This document shows, one piece after another, positions 43,819 through 53,902 of a stretch of DNA of 64,000 bases. Origin of the DNA: Anaerotignum faecicola (lineage in GTDB: Bacteria; Bacillota; Clostridia; Lachnospirales; Anaerotignaceae). A model generated the notes under the pieces. It was given only the letters and a program-made list of their open reading frames with translations. It had not been told where the DNA came from and searched no databases. Within the stretch, counting starts at the first letter, position 1. Each line of letters begins with the position of its first letter. The stretch is from the NCBI GenBank assembly GCA_024460105.1, contig JANFXS010000003.1, positions 372,001 to 436,000 on the forward strand, written 5' to 3'. The translations under genes and the position numbers were made by a program.

Positions 43819-43938
43819 AAAGCCCTCCAAAAATCAATAAAAATATATGTACATGTGCCTTTAATTATAGCAAAACGGCATATAAAAAACAATATAAACT
43901 TTTTACCTGTGTTAATACCGTAAGAAAATAGTAAATAT

Positions 43939-45990
43939 TTATATGCCGATTTCCCTATCCATGAATATTTTAGAAGTTTCATTTTTAAGAAAAATATTCT
44001 CTTCCGTCTCAAGTTCCCTGTCTTTCCTTATAATCTCCAATGCGGCATTCTGGGCTTCCTTGAGTATATTCATGTCTTTGTAAAGATTCGCTATTTTAAG
44101 CATCGGTATTCCATGCTGTTTCGTCCCGAAAAACTCACCCGGCCCTCTCAGCTTCAGATCCTTTTCGGAAATTTCAAAACCATCGTTTGTTCTCTGCATA
44201 GTGCTCATGCGCTCAATTGTAACTTTATTTTTGCTGTCGGTAACAAGTATGCAGTAACTCTGCTCGCTTCCCCTGCCTACCCTTCCCCTAAGCTGGTGCA
44301 GCTGGGAAAGGCCGAACATTTCCGCATTTTCTATTACCATTATTGTTGAATTGGGAACATTGACGCCAACCTCAATTACAGTAGTGCTCACAAGTATATC
44401 TATCTCGCCGGCAACAAATTTCTCCATCACTTCCTGTTTCTCTTCATTTTTCATTTTGCCATGCAGCGCCGATACATTATAGCCTGCAAAAGGGCCTTCT
44501 GAAAGTTTTTCAGCCGTGTCAAGAACATTTTCCGTTTCCCTTTTTTCGCTTTCTTCAATAGACGGGCATACTATATATGCCTGCCTTCCTTTATCTATTT
44601 GTTTTTTTATAAAATTATATATCCTTTCATGATAAGATGAATTAACCGCCCTCGTATCTATTTTCTGTCTTCCGGGAGGCAGTTCGTCAATAACCGAAAT
44701 ATCCAAATCGCCGTAAAGTATCAAGGCAAGCGTGCGGGGAATCGGAGTTGCAGTCATAACAAGCACATGCGGGCTGTCGCCCTTTTGTGAAAGGCTTATA
44801 CGTTGATTAACGCCGAAACGGTGCTGTTCATCGGTTATAACAACAGCCAATTTTTTAAACTCTATTTTCTGCTGTATAACCGCATGCGTGCCTATAACCA
44901 TTTGCGCCGTCCCGTTCCTTATAAATTCGGCAGTCTCCGCCTTCTCTCTTTTCTTCATGGAACCGCTGAGGAAAACAACGTTAATTCCGAGTTTTTCAAA
45001 AACTTCCTTAAATCCTTCGTAGTGCTGCTTGGCCAAAACTTCTGTAGGCGCCATAAGCGCGGCTTGGTATCCTTCCTTTACGGCAATATAAGAAGCAATC
45101 ATAGCAACGGCCGTTTTTCCGCTTCCTACGTCGCCCTGCACAAGCCTGTTCATCACTTTGCCGTTTTCAAAGTCCTTTTTTATTTCGCCTATAACTCTTT
45201 GCTGAGCCTTCGTTAGCTTAAATCCAAGCTGTGACAATATTTCTTTTTCCGCTTTGTCATTTTTAATTATAAATCCTTTTTTCCCTTCCGTAACATTCGT
45301 TTTCATTTTAAGCAGGGCAGTCTGCAAAACAAAAAGTTCTTCAAATACAAGGCGGCGCCTTGCAATGAAAAAGCTTTCGTCATTTTCAGGGAAATGTATA
45401 TTAAAAACGGCAAAATTTCTGTCGCACAGCTTATTTTCCATCCTAACATGCTTTGGAATTATATCGACAAGCTGGTTTTTCGTTTTTTCAAGAGTATCGT
45501 ATATAAGCCCCCTCAATACTTTCTGGCTTATTCCCCTTGAAACCGTATATACAGGCGTAATTCTCCCGCCTTCAAGCATATGTTCTTTTTCTGCCGACTC
45601 ATATTCAGGCGAAACTATTTCCCGCCTGCCGTACTTCACCTGATATTTCCCGGTAAATATAAATCTCCTGCCTTTTTTGAACGTGTTTTTTAAATAAGGC
45701 TGATTGTACCAAACGGCTGTTATTTCTCCAAAGCCGTCAAATATTTTTGCCTTTGTCACCGCCATATTTTTAAACCGTACGCTTTGCGCGTCTTCCGCAA
45801 CTTCCCCGATAAACGTATTGATTTCGTCCTTTATTAATTCCGGTATGCTTTTTATACTGCTTCTGTCATCGTAATCCCTCGGGAAATATTCTATTAAATC
45901 CTTTACAGTATATATGCCCATATTATTAAGGTATCTGAGCCTTTGTTTGCCTATATTATGAATTTCCTCAACGGAATCATCTAAGTACAT
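43939..45990 (-). CDS. recG: ATP-dependent DNA helicase RecG
   Basis: A 683-aa branch-migration helicase for stalled forks and Holliday junctions. N-terminal wedge domain (OB fold, about 50-160), then motor domains: Walker A GDVGSGKTAVAMI, DEQHRFG and TATPIPRT, the helicase C domain ALHGKMKNEEKQ, and QLRGRVGRGSEQS. The frame is open to 46026, but GAGGAG is placed for ATG 45990. It is the first gene of recG-rsmD-coaD. Confidence 0.96.
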   Translation of the reverse strand: MYLDDSVEEIHNIGKQRLRYLNNMGIYTVKDLIEYFPRDYDDRSSIKSIPELIKDEINTFIGEVAEDAQSVRFKNMAVTKAKIFDGFGEITAVWYNQPYLKNTFKKGRRFIFTGKYQVKYGRREIVSPEYESAEKEHMLEGGRITPVYTVSRGISQKVLRGLIYDTLEKTKNQLVDIIPKHVRMENKLCDRNFAVFNIHFPENDESFFIARRRLVFEELFVLQTALLKMKTNVTEGKKGFIIKNDKAEKEILSQLGFKLTKAQQRVIGEIKKDFENGKVMNRLVQGDVGSGKTAVAMIASYIAVKEGYQAALMAPTEVLAKQHYEGFKEVFEKLGINVVFLSGSMKKREKAETAEFIRNGTAQMVIGTHAVIQQKIEFKKLAVVITDEQHRFGVNQRISLSQKGDSPHVLVMTATPIPRTLALILYGDLDISVIDELPPGRQKIDTRAVNSSYHERIYNFIKKQIDKGRQAYIVCPSIEESEKRETENVLDTAEKLSEGPFAGYNVSALHGKMKNEEKQEVMEKFVAGEIDILVSTTVIEVGVNVPNSTIMVIENAEMFGLSQLHQLRGRVGRGSEQSYCILVTDSKNKVTIERMSTMQRTNDGFEISEKDLKLRGPGEFFGTKQHGIPMLKIANLYKDMNILKEAQNAALEIIRKDRELETEENIFLKNETSKIFMDREIGI

Positions 45991-46046
45991 ACATTTCTCC
46001 TCAATCCTATAAACAAAAATATACAAATATTTTTACACCTTGCCGT

Positions 46047-46092
46047 AAAAATCCCCGGTTCCCATTTGAAAAACCGAAATAGGAAACCGGGG
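46047..46092 (-). terminator. Terminator of the DhaL/DegV gene
   Basis: CCCCGGTT (46053-46060) pairs with AACCGGGG (46085-46092). The minus strand reads on as ATTTTTACGG. The loop is long (24 nt). Confidence 0.65.
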
Positions 46093-46272
46093 TTAAACTA
46101 ATAAATTTCAGTTCACAGCTAAAAGCCCGCCAATAAATACCACTCTGTAAAATGCCTTCTTAAAACTGCTTGACCGTTTACCCATGGAACCTTAGCGTAT
46201 GCCAAAAGCCAATGAAATATTGCAGACCGCATGCCTTAGAAAAAGCCTTATATAATATTTTCAGGCAGATTG

Positions 46273-47934
46273 TTATTCAACTGAAATTATATAATAATAA
46301 AGCGGCTGGCCTCCGTTATGAATTTCAACTTCACATTCCGGGAAATTTTCTTCAATCTCATCAGCCAATTTCCTTGCATCGCTTTCGGTTACATCGCTTC
46401 CGTAATATATGCTTATTACTTCGCTGTCATCGTCGACAGCTTTTCTTACAACTTCGGCGGCTCCTTGGGGTATGTCCTTTGACACAACTTCTATATTCCC
46501 GCCTATCATTCCTAATATATCGCCTTCTTTTATCTCAACGCCGTCAATTTCCGTGTCCCTTACCGCATAGGTAACGGAACATGTTTTAACAAGAGAAATG
46601 CTTTCCTCCATAGCGGCAAGGCAGTCCTCGGCTTTCACGGCGGAATCATAGTTAATCATTGCCGCAATGCCCTCGGGCACTGTTTTAGAGTGTACGACCA
46701 TTATATTTTTATCTTTTGTAAGCTTTGCAGCCTGCTCCGCCGCAAGTATAATATTTTTGTTATTAGGAAGTATAAATATATTTTCGGCGTTCACTTTTCC
46801 GATTGCGGTTAAAATGTCTTCCGTACTCGGGTTCATGGTTTGGCCGCCTTCTATCACTTCATCAACTCCGAGATTTTTAAATATCTCAGAAATTCCGCCG
46901 CCCATAGAAATGGAAATAAATCCCGTTTCTTTGGATTCAGCAACGGCCGGTCCCTCGGGAATTCGGCTGTTTTCAATTTTATTTGCAAAATCGATCTTAT
47001 TAGTGTGCTGGATACGCATATTGTCAATTTTCAGCCCGTTAAGAGGCCCTATTTCAAGAGCTTTTTCAATTGCTTTTCCGGGATGATCCGTATGAACATG
47101 GACTTTAACCAAATCGTCGTCGGCAACAACCACAAGCGAATCTCCTATGGAAGTTAAATATGATTTCAAGCTGTTTACAATATCATCATGCACATTCTTT
47201 TTCAATATAAAAAACTCTGTGCAATATCCAAACGTTATATCGTTGTTTTCAACTGAAACAAGCGCTGAAAAATCGGGAGGCTTTGTTCCTTCCGCGTCTT
47301 TTAAAATAATTTCGCCCGTTTTATTTATACTTTTAAACGCCCCGATAAGTATAAGCAAGAGCCCCTTGCCGCCTGCGTCAACCACACCAGCTGATTTAAG
47401 CGCCGGAAGCATGTCCGTTGTTTTGTTAAGCATTTCGTTTCCGTCTTTAATAATATTTTCAATAAACATTTCAATGTCGTCAGTTTCAACAGCGTTTTTT
47501 TCACCGCTGTCGGAAAGAGCTCTCGCCACAGTTAAGATAGTTCCTTCTTTGGGCTTCATAACGGCTTTATAAGCTGTCGCAACGCCTTTTTTAAGCGCGC
47601 TTGAAAGTTCCATAACGCCCGCTTCCTCAAGCCCTTCGAGCCCTTTTGAAAATCCTCTGAAAAGCTGGCTTAAAATAACTCCGGAATTTCCTCTTGCCCC
47701 CCTCAGCGATCCATTTGCAGCCGCCTTGCTTACCTCCGAGATACTAAGCGAATTTATTTTTTCACATTCCTTAGCCGCCGCCAGCGCCGTAAGCGACATA
47801 TTAGTTCCCGTATCGCCGTCCGGAACAGGAAAAACATTTAATGAATCTACAAGCTGCTTATTATCGTTAAGCTCATTAGCGCCCGCTATAATCATTTTTT
47901 TAAGCAAAAGGCCGTTTATGCTGTTTAAATCCAC
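46273..47934 (-). CDS. fakA: DhaL/DegV-like kinase, fatty-acid kinase subunit A type (YloV)
   Basis: A 553-aa protein. The N-terminal DhaL domain (about 1-200) has VPDGDTGTNMSLT and RGARGNSGVILSQL, which bind ATP and Mg. The C-terminal DegV-like half follows after the central domain. In staphylococci this protein phosphorylates fatty acids held by a FakB protein. No fakB gene is in the window. It follows the Asp23-like gene by 12 nt, the usual order asp23-yloV. Confidence 0.85.
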   Translation of the reverse strand: MDLNSINGLLLKKMIIAGANELNDNKQLVDSLNVFPVPDGDTGTNMSLTALAAAKECEKINSLSISEVSKAAANGSLRGARGNSGVILSQLFRGFSKGLEGLEEAGVMELSSALKKGVATAYKAVMKPKEGTILTVARALSDSGEKNAVETDDIEMFIENIIKDGNEMLNKTTDMLPALKSAGVVDAGGKGLLLILIGAFKSINKTGEIILKDAEGTKPPDFSALVSVENNDITFGYCTEFFILKKNVHDDIVNSLKSYLTSIGDSLVVVADDDLVKVHVHTDHPGKAIEKALEIGPLNGLKIDNMRIQHTNKIDFANKIENSRIPEGPAVAESKETGFISISMGGGISEIFKNLGVDEVIEGGQTMNPSTEDILTAIGKVNAENIFILPNNKNIILAAEQAAKLTKDKNIMVVHSKTVPEGIAAMINYDSAVKAEDCLAAMEESISLVKTCSVTYAVRDTEIDGVEIKEGDILGMIGGNIEVVSKDIPQGAAEVVRKAVDDDSEVISIYYGSDVTESDARKLADEIEENFPECEVEIHNGGQPLYYYIISVE

Positions 47935-47946
47935 TGTAGTTCCTCC

Positions 47947-48303
47947 TTAGTTATCAACTCTGACGCCTTCGACGAAAATATTTATTTTTTCAACCTCAAG
48001 CTCAAGCGTCTGTTCAATTTTATATTTAACGGTGCTTATTATATTATCGGCTATAGCGGAAATATTAGTTCCATACTCAACAATAATATGGAAATCAATA
48101 GAAATTTTGTTTTCATCTACAATAACTTTGATGCCTTTTGTAAGGCTTTCAACTTTAAGAAGCTGAAAAAAGCCGTCTTTTACGTTTTTTGCAGCCATGC
48201 CGACAATGCCGTAACATTCCATTGCGGTTATACCGGCTATCCTTGCAATAACTTCGTTATCTATAGTTATAACACCTAAATCGTTTTCAATTTTAGCTGA
48301 CAT
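47947..48303 (-). CDS. Asp23/Gls24-family protein (YloU)
   Basis: A 118-aa protein of the Asp23/DUF322 family, envelope-stress-linked and always upstream of the fakA-like gene. Seen: IARIAGITAMECYGIVGMAAK and VKVNIFVEGVRV-like end (INIFVEGVRVDN). ATG 48309 is too close to AGGAGG, so ATG 48303 is chosen. Confidence 0.9.
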   Translation of the reverse strand: MSAKIENDLGVITIDNEVIARIAGITAMECYGIVGMAAKNVKDGFFQLLKVESLTKGIKVIVDENKISIDFHIIVEYGTNISAIADNIISTVKYKIEQTLELEVEKINIFVEGVRVDN

Positions 48304-48499
48304 ATGCATTTCCTCCTATAAGCTTAGTATGCCTGAATTATATCATAAATCTTATAAAACTCCTAGCGAAACTTTATGCAGATATTTCCGTCGGAAATAA
48401 ACCGCTTCTTTTCATAAAATATTATACCATTATATTAATGTATTCAAAAGGCATTTTAAAAAATTATCATAAAAAAGTTCCTTTTTTATATTATTTTGC

Positions 48500-48528
48500 T
48501 TGCATTATAGGATTATTTCTGATAGAAT
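48500..48528 (+). promoter_or_regulatory. Sigma-A promoter of rpmB
   Basis: TTGCAT (48500-48505) and TAGAAT (48523-48528) are 17 nt apart, about 45 nt before ATG 48573. Confidence 0.65.
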
Positions 48529-48572
48529 ACTTTTGTTGTGTCATGGATAGATGTTTAAGGAGGTGCAAAGTA

Positions 48573-48773
48573 ATGGCAAAATGTGAAATTTGTGAAAAAA
48601 ATCAGCAGACAGGACATAGAATCAGCATTAACCGTAGCCAGGTCAGCAGGCGTGCTAATAAAACTTGGAAACCTAATGTTAAAAAAATCAAAATCAACGA
48701 TAACGGTACTGTTAGATCAATTTACATTTGCACAAGATGTATGCGTTCAGGTAAAGTTACTCGCGCCATCTAA
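48573..48773 (+). CDS. rpmB: Ribosomal protein L28
   Basis: A 66-aa basic large-subunit protein: MAKCEICEKNQQTGHRIS, CTRCMRSGKVTRAI. The pairs of Cys at both ends make it the zinc-binding form. The frame is open from 48438, but AAGGAGG fits ATG 48573. It is transcribed alone, divergent from the asp23 gene, with a strong terminator. Confidence 0.96.
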   Translation: MAKCEICEKNQQTGHRISINRSQVSRRANKTWKPNVKKIKINDNGTVRSIYICTRCMRSGKVTRAI

Positions 48774-48780
48774 ATAAAAC

Positions 48781-48813
48781 AAACTCTCAACATTTTTTGT
48801 TGAGAGTTTTTTA
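48781..48813 (+). terminator. Terminator of rpmB
   Basis: AAACTCTCAAC (48781-48791) pairs with GTTGAGAGTTT (48799-48809), followed by more T's. Confidence 0.9.
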
Positions 48814-48827
48814 TTTTCCCGTTGCGA

Positions 48828-48971
48828 TCAGCACCATTTTCCGAATATCAGAAGCCCTCCTGCAATTACCATTACCGTCGCCGCCGCAAACCCCCACCAC
48901 GGCAGGAAAATAACCATAAGCATACCTATTCCCATAGATGAAAGTATCACGCCCAACAGCTTTTTTTGCAT
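48828..48971 (-). CDS. Small two-helix membrane protein
   Basis: A 47-aa frame (MQKKLLGVILSSMGIGML to LLIFGKWC) with two hydrophobic segments split by FLPWWGFAA. GGGG and GGAG lie upstream of ATG 48971. Such short LPWWGW-like two-helix proteins are known in Clostridia; role unknown. The region 48972-49334 after it holds only a hairpin at 49067-49089. Confidence 0.55.
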   Translation of the reverse strand: MQKKLLGVILSSMGIGMLMVIFLPWWGFAAATVMVIAGGLLIFGKWC

Positions 48972-49066
48972 GCTCCATACCCCTTTTTTATTTCACGGAT
49001 TATATTATTATACTATTCATACCGTCCCATTTAGATACTAAAAAAGTATGCTTTATCAAATATAAA

Positions 49067-49089
49067 ACCCCGCCATATTCATGCGGGGT
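49067..49089 (-). terminator. Hairpin downstream of thiN
   Basis: ACCCCGC (49067-49073) pairs with GCGGGGT (49083-49089). The minus strand reads on TTTATATTTG. It lies 245 nt past the thiN stop and may serve the long rlmN-to-thiN run. Confidence 0.55.
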
Positions 49090-49334
49090 GGATGTGGCAG
49101 TTAACGTCTGCCCGATTAAACTGCAACCAATTTCAGGCGAACTGCTTACAACAAATATTTAATTGCAAATCCAAAAGCTTCGTACCGCTTACAAAAATGT
49201 CATGAATACTTCTTTACATTCCAAAACATCCTAAGCCATGAATAAACGTATTGAAATTATAAAGAAAATTTCTTTATACTTTTTAAACCTCAAATTTACA
49301 ATAATCAATAATGCCGCCGGTTATAAAACCAACC

Positions 49335-49970
49335 CTAATCGCGGCACTTCATTACAAGCAGGCATCCTTCTTTAACAGTTATTTTCGCATAATCGTCAAG
49401 CATAACGTTGCTTACGGCGATAAGCCTGCCGTCCTTTGAAAGGGCGCCGTTATAAAGAGGATATTCAAGACCGTATGTCGTTATGCCTCCTACTTCCATT
49501 GAAAGCGGTATCATAGAAATAATTTCACCCTTTTCTCCGAATATTTCTATTTCTCTGTCCACAACAAAAATTTCATTTTTTTCGTTCGCCATAACGGCCT
49601 TTATTCCTTTTTTATGTATATAATAAAGCAGGTTACAGTTTGCAAGCGTATGATCCATACGGTTTCCTATACCGCCGATTATAATAATTTCGTCCGCTCC
49701 GTGATCAATAGCGGCTTCTATACCGAGAAGCGTATCGTTTTCATCTTTATGCGTCGGAAATGTTTTAACAGGCACGCCCTTTTTTTTGAAAAATTCAAAT
49801 GTTTCCATATCCGTACTGTCAAAATCTCCGACTATACAGTCAGGAGTAACCCCCAGTTTCAATGCATGGCGCATTCCGCTGTCGCAGCATACGATATATG
49901 CATTATTTGTATACTTGCCGCAGAAGCCGTAATCCTTTATATCCGCGCCTGCAAAAACAACTGCCTTCAT
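49335..49970 (-). CDS. thiN: Thiamine pyrophosphokinase
   Basis: A 211-aa enzyme that pyrophosphorylates thiamine. Seen: PDCIVGDFDSTDMETFEFF, FPTHKDENDTLLGIEAA and GGIGNRMDHTLAN. It overlaps the rpe stop by 4 nt (ATGA), so it is the last gene of this operon. Confidence 0.93.
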   Translation of the reverse strand: MKAVVFAGADIKDYGFCGKYTNNAYIVCCDSGMRHALKLGVTPDCIVGDFDSTDMETFEFFKKKGVPVKTFPTHKDENDTLLGIEAAIDHGADEIIIIGGIGNRMDHTLANCNLLYYIHKKGIKAVMANEKNEIFVVDREIEIFGEKGEIISMIPLSMEVGGITTYGLEYPLYNGALSKDGRLIAVSNVMLDDYAKITVKEGCLLVMKCRD

Positions 49971-50635
49971 ACATTCTCATACTCCTTAAATATTTCCAAA
50001 AACTGTCTTGACGCCTTTGCAGGATCAGGACTGCTGAAAACAGCGCTTCCTGCAACCACTATATTAGCCCCTGTGTCTAAAACTTCCCTGAGATTGTTTA
50101 AACCGACGCCTCCGTCGATTTGTATATCGAAATTATACCCATTCTCTTTTTTAATATTGTTTAAAACAGGAATCTTGGCAAGCGCTTGTGGTATAAGCTT
50201 TTGCCCGCTGAACCCCGGATAAACAGTCATAACCAAAACCATTTCAACACAGTCGAGCACATTTTCAATGGCGCTCAGCGGAGTATCGGGCTTAATTGTA
50301 ACGCCGGCTTTGCATCCAAGCGCATGTATCTTGTCAATAATTTCTTTAAGATTACCGACAGTTTCGGCATGTACGTTAAGTATGTCCGCTCCGGCTTTGG
50401 CAAAATCCTCAATATATTTTTCGGGATTTTCAATCATTAAATGCACGTCAAAAACCATATCTGTAACTGGACGTATACATTTAACGACGGGGGCGCCGAA
50501 TGTAATATTCGGCACAAAATGCCCGTCCATTATATCAAGATGAAGATACTCCGCACCGGCTTCTTCAATTTTTCTGATTTCTTCAGTTAAATCAGAAAAA
50601 TCCGCCGATAAAAGTGAAGGCGCTAATATAAACAT
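49967..50635 (-). CDS. rpe: Ribulose-phosphate 3-epimerase
   Basis: A 222-aa TIM-barrel enzyme of the pentose phosphate pathway. Seen: LAPSLLSADFSDL, LHLDIMDGHFVPNITFG and MTVYPGFSGQKL. The frame is open to 50653, but AAGGAAG fits ATG 50635. It starts 1 nt past the rsgA stop. Confidence 0.96.
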   Translation of the reverse strand: MFILAPSLLSADFSDLTEEIRKIEEAGAEYLHLDIMDGHFVPNITFGAPVVKCIRPVTDMVFDVHLMIENPEKYIEDFAKAGADILNVHAETVGNLKEIIDKIHALGCKAGVTIKPDTPLSAIENVLDCVEMVLVMTVYPGFSGQKLIPQALAKIPVLNNIKKENGYNFDIQIDGGVGLNNLREVLDTGANIVVAGSAVFSSPDPAKASRQFLEIFKEYENV

Positions 50636-50636
50636 T

Positions 50637-51512
50637 TTATTTCTTCCTTTCATTACTCAGTTCATCATAAATATTTACATACCTGTTATAACGCATTTCG
50701 TTTATCCGGCCGCCTACATGGGCTTTCACTGCGCACTCCGGTTCGTGAATATGGCTGCATCCGCTGAAACGGCAGTTCCCGATATAAGGCCTGAATTCCC
50801 TGAAATAATATTGCAGTTCATCTTTTTCAATATCATCAAGGAAAAGCGACGTAAACCCCGGAGAATCTACAATAAAACTGCCGTCGAATATTTCCATTAA
50901 TTCGGCATGCCGCGTCGTATGTTTTCCACGCTCTATTTTAGCGCTTATTTCTCCGGTGTTAAGGCCAAGCATAGGGTTAACCGCATTTAAAAGGCTGCTT
51001 TTTCCAACGCCCGAAGGTCCTGCGAAAACAGATATTTTACCATTGAGCTCCTCTCTGAGAAGATCAATATTTGTACCTTCTTCAGCGGACAAAGGAATTA
51101 CTTTAAATCCGCTTTTTGTATATATCTCGGCAATATCCTTATATTTTTCGCTTTTATCAATATCTATCTTATTTATGCAAATAATTACATCAAGCTTTTG
51201 CCGCTCTGCAAGTATTATAAACCTGTCCAGAAGGTCGGGATTAAGGGCAGGGCTTTTGGCCGCAAAAACGATTGCCGCCTGATCTACATTCGAAACCCTA
51301 GGCCTTATAAGTTCATTCCGCCTTGCAAATATTACGTCAAGGCTCCCTTTCCTTCCGTTTTCATCTATAACCGAAATTTCAACAAAGTCGCCTACAGTCG
51401 GCGTAACCTTTTCCAAGCGGAACTTACCCCGCGCGCGGCACTCATAAACTCCGCATCCCGTATTAACATAGTAAAAACCGCCTATGCCCTTAACTATCGT
51501 ACCTTTTAACAT
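50637..51512 (-). CDS. rsgA: Small ribosomal subunit biogenesis GTPase RsgA
   Basis: A 291-aa circularly permuted GTPase for 30S maturation. An N-terminal OB fold is followed by the G motifs in permuted order (NKID, then GPSGVGKSSLLN, then DSPGFTSL) and a C-terminal zinc knuckle (CRFSGCSHIHEPECAV). It follows the PrkC gene with no gap. Confidence 0.96.
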   Translation of the reverse strand: MLKGTIVKGIGGFYYVNTGCGVYECRARGKFRLEKVTPTVGDFVEISVIDENGRKGSLDVIFARRNELIRPRVSNVDQAAIVFAAKSPALNPDLLDRFIILAERQKLDVIICINKIDIDKSEKYKDIAEIYTKSGFKVIPLSAEEGTNIDLLREELNGKISVFAGPSGVGKSSLLNAVNPMLGLNTGEISAKIERGKHTTRHAELMEIFDGSFIVDSPGFTSLFLDDIEKDELQYYFREFRPYIGNCRFSGCSHIHEPECAVKAHVGGRINEMRYNRYVNIYDELSNERKK

Positions 51513-53902
51513 TAATTCCCCCCTGCCGAGAAATCAACTATCTGGCTCCATTGGTAAACATTATCAATATAAAGCTGCACTTCCTCCTGTCCGCTGCCAT
51601 TTAATGTGACACTGAACGGGAAATCGTTAATTGTTTTGGATTCATTATAAACTACTTCTACGGAACTTCCGTTTGTTATTTTAAGCATCTTAACGGATAT
51701 ATTCTGCTGGTCGTTATATGACGACGGCGCTTCGATACTGAATGTTTTTGACCCTGTCGCCTGCGATGTGTTCTGACTGCTGTCAGCGCCCTGCTCTGAA
51801 TTATCAGAGCCATTATTTTCCCCTGTTGTGTCTTCCGGCGTTTCTTCCGGTTCTTCTTCTGGTTCTTCCGGCTTTTCGCCAATAACTACAAGATCAATTT
51901 TTGTATCCCTTTCAACCTCGGTCCCTTTATCGACAGACTGTGACAATACTTTGCCCTTCACGCCGTCAGTTTCCGTATCCTCAGTAACATTGCCGATAAC
52001 AACGCCCTCTTGCTGAGCAAGCTTTTTAGCGTCTTCAAGCTGCATACCTATAAAATTAGGAACAGTAGCATTGTCAGTTTCAGGCCCCTTGCTTACAGTA
52101 AGAGTTATAGCGGTTGCAGAAGTAATCTGTACCTGACCTTCCGGTTCCTGCTCCATAACTACGCCTGCCGGTATTGAATCATCAAACTCATATTTAACTT
52201 CCGGCTCCTTGCCGCCCTGCTTTTTGATTTTATCGACAGCAGTTTCAAGTTCGTCGTAAATGACGTCGGGCATGGCAAATGATTTAGAGCCTAAGCTTAC
52301 TACAACATCTATAACGTCGCCTTTGCTTACGCTTGTTCCAGCCGCAATAGACTGGCTTATAATACTGCCTTCGTCAATTTCATCATCATATTCTTCACCT
52401 GTTTTGTTTAGCGTAATGCCCATACTTGAGGCTGTTTTTTCGGCCTCCTCAAAAGGTATGTTCTCAAAATTTGGAAGTTCCGAAGTTTTAACTGACGCTC
52501 CGTTTCCGAATACGCTCCCGCCGTTTAAAACCTTAGCTCCAACAAACGAAATTATTGCGATTATCACCAGAGCGGTAATAATTGCCGCTATTGTGACTTT
52601 CCTTTCCCTCGCCCTGTAATATTCATCATCCATGTCGTCATCTATATCGCTGCCGGCCTTTGGCCTTTGCCGCTGCTGCGCTTTTTGCTGTTTAGGAGGG
52701 TACGCCTTTTTCGGCGCTTCATTTCTAGGAGTCTGCCTTTTAGGCATATCGTATTCATATTCGTCGTCGTCGCCTTTTGATATTTTAAGTTTATTGAATT
52801 TTTTATTATACATATCAAAATCTACCGCCTTTTCGGGTAAATTATATTCTTTGTCTGGATTGTTTTTCCCTTTTGCAAGCTCAACCTTTATTTCCGGCTC
52901 GTCTGCGGCTTCAACGCCGTTTTCGGCTGCTTTTGTAATTCCTACCGTAGCTGCCGCCGCCGACGCTTCATCAAGAGTAAGCTTTTCCGGTTCGGTGTTG
53001 TTTTCTATCTTTTCCGGTTCGTCAGCAAGCTCGTTTTTAGCTTCGCTTACAGCTTTTTTTCTGTAATTTGAACTTTCTTCAGCAAGAGCTTTCTTTAAAT
53101 CCTGAAGCAGAAGCCCTATATTTGCATATCTGTTGTCTTTTTTCTTTTGCGTTGCTTTTCTTACAATCCCTTGGATCGTATCGCTTACATCAGGATTATA
53201 TTCTTTCATATCCGGAAGCTCATTATTAAGATGCTGCAAAGCTATGGCAACGGAAGTATCGCCGTCATAAGGGACTTTTCCTGTAAGCATTTCAAACATG
53301 GTTATGCCTAGGGAATAAATATCGCTTTTTTCGTCTACATATCCGCCCCTGGCCTGTTCCGGCGAAAAATAATATACGGAGCCAAGCGCATTTGTAGTTG
53401 TAGTAACAGTTGATATAGCCGCGGCCCGTGCAATTCCGAAGTCCGTAATCTTGATATTTCCGTCAACGCTCACCAATATATTATGCGGCTTAATATCCCT
53501 GTGGACGACGCCTTTTTTATGCGCATGGACAAGAGCCGACGCCATCTGCACAGCTATAGAAAGCGTTGTAACATTATCAAGCGGGGCGCTGTTCAATATA
53601 ACCTGTTTAAGCGTATCCCCATGCACATACTCCATAACTATGTACTGTATATTTCCATCTTCTCCGACGTCGTATACATTAACTATATTGGGATGAGAAA
53701 GCTTTGCCGCCGCACGGGCTTCTATCTTGAACCTGCTTTTAAAATCCTCATCGCCTGTATATTCCTCTTTAAGAACCTTTATGGTAACACTTCTGTCAAG
53801 CTTTAAATCTGTCCCGCGGTAAACAACAGCCATACCGCCCGTGCCGATTTTTTCCAAAATCTCATAGCGCCCGCTTAACACGGTGCCTATAGATAACATC
53901 AT
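51512..53902 (-). CDS. prkC: Ser/Thr protein kinase with PASTA domains (PrkC/Stk1 type)
   Basis: A 796-aa membrane kinase. The cytoplasmic kinase domain (about 10-270) has VVYRGTD, HRDIKPHNILV and DFGIARA. A juxtamembrane stretch rich in charge follows, then one membrane helix (IAAIITALVIIAIISFVG, about 445-462) and three extracellular PASTA repeats (about 475-690), which sense muropeptides or lipid II. An acidic linker and a C-terminal domain of ~90 residues (KTFSIEAPSSYNDQ onwards) complete it. The start ATG overlaps the prpC stop. It is the kinase paired with the phosphatase upstream. Confidence 0.95.
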   Translation of the reverse strand: MMLSIGTVLSGRYEILEKIGTGGMAVVYRGTDLKLDRSVTIKVLKEEYTGDEDFKSRFKIEARAAAKLSHPNIVNVYDVGEDGNIQYIVMEYVHGDTLKQVILNSAPLDNVTTLSIAVQMASALVHAHKKGVVHRDIKPHNILVSVDGNIKITDFGIARAAAISTVTTTTNALGSVYYFSPEQARGGYVDEKSDIYSLGITMFEMLTGKVPYDGDTSVAIALQHLNNELPDMKEYNPDVSDTIQGIVRKATQKKKDNRYANIGLLLQDLKKALAEESSNYRKKAVSEAKNELADEPEKIENNTEPEKLTLDEASAAAATVGITKAAENGVEAADEPEIKVELAKGKNNPDKEYNLPEKAVDFDMYNKKFNKLKISKGDDDEYEYDMPKRQTPRNEAPKKAYPPKQQKAQQRQRPKAGSDIDDDMDDEYYRARERKVTIAAIITALVIIAIISFVGAKVLNGGSVFGNGASVKTSELPNFENIPFEEAEKTASSMGITLNKTGEEYDDEIDEGSIISQSIAAGTSVSKGDVIDVVVSLGSKSFAMPDVIYDELETAVDKIKKQGGKEPEVKYEFDDSIPAGVVMEQEPEGQVQITSATAITLTVSKGPETDNATVPNFIGMQLEDAKKLAQQEGVVIGNVTEDTETDGVKGKVLSQSVDKGTEVERDTKIDLVVIGEKPEEPEEEPEETPEDTTGENNGSDNSEQGADSSQNTSQATGSKTFSIEAPSSYNDQQNISVKMLKITNGSSVEVVYNESKTINDFPFSVTLNGSGQEEVQLYIDNVYQWSQIVDFSAGGN

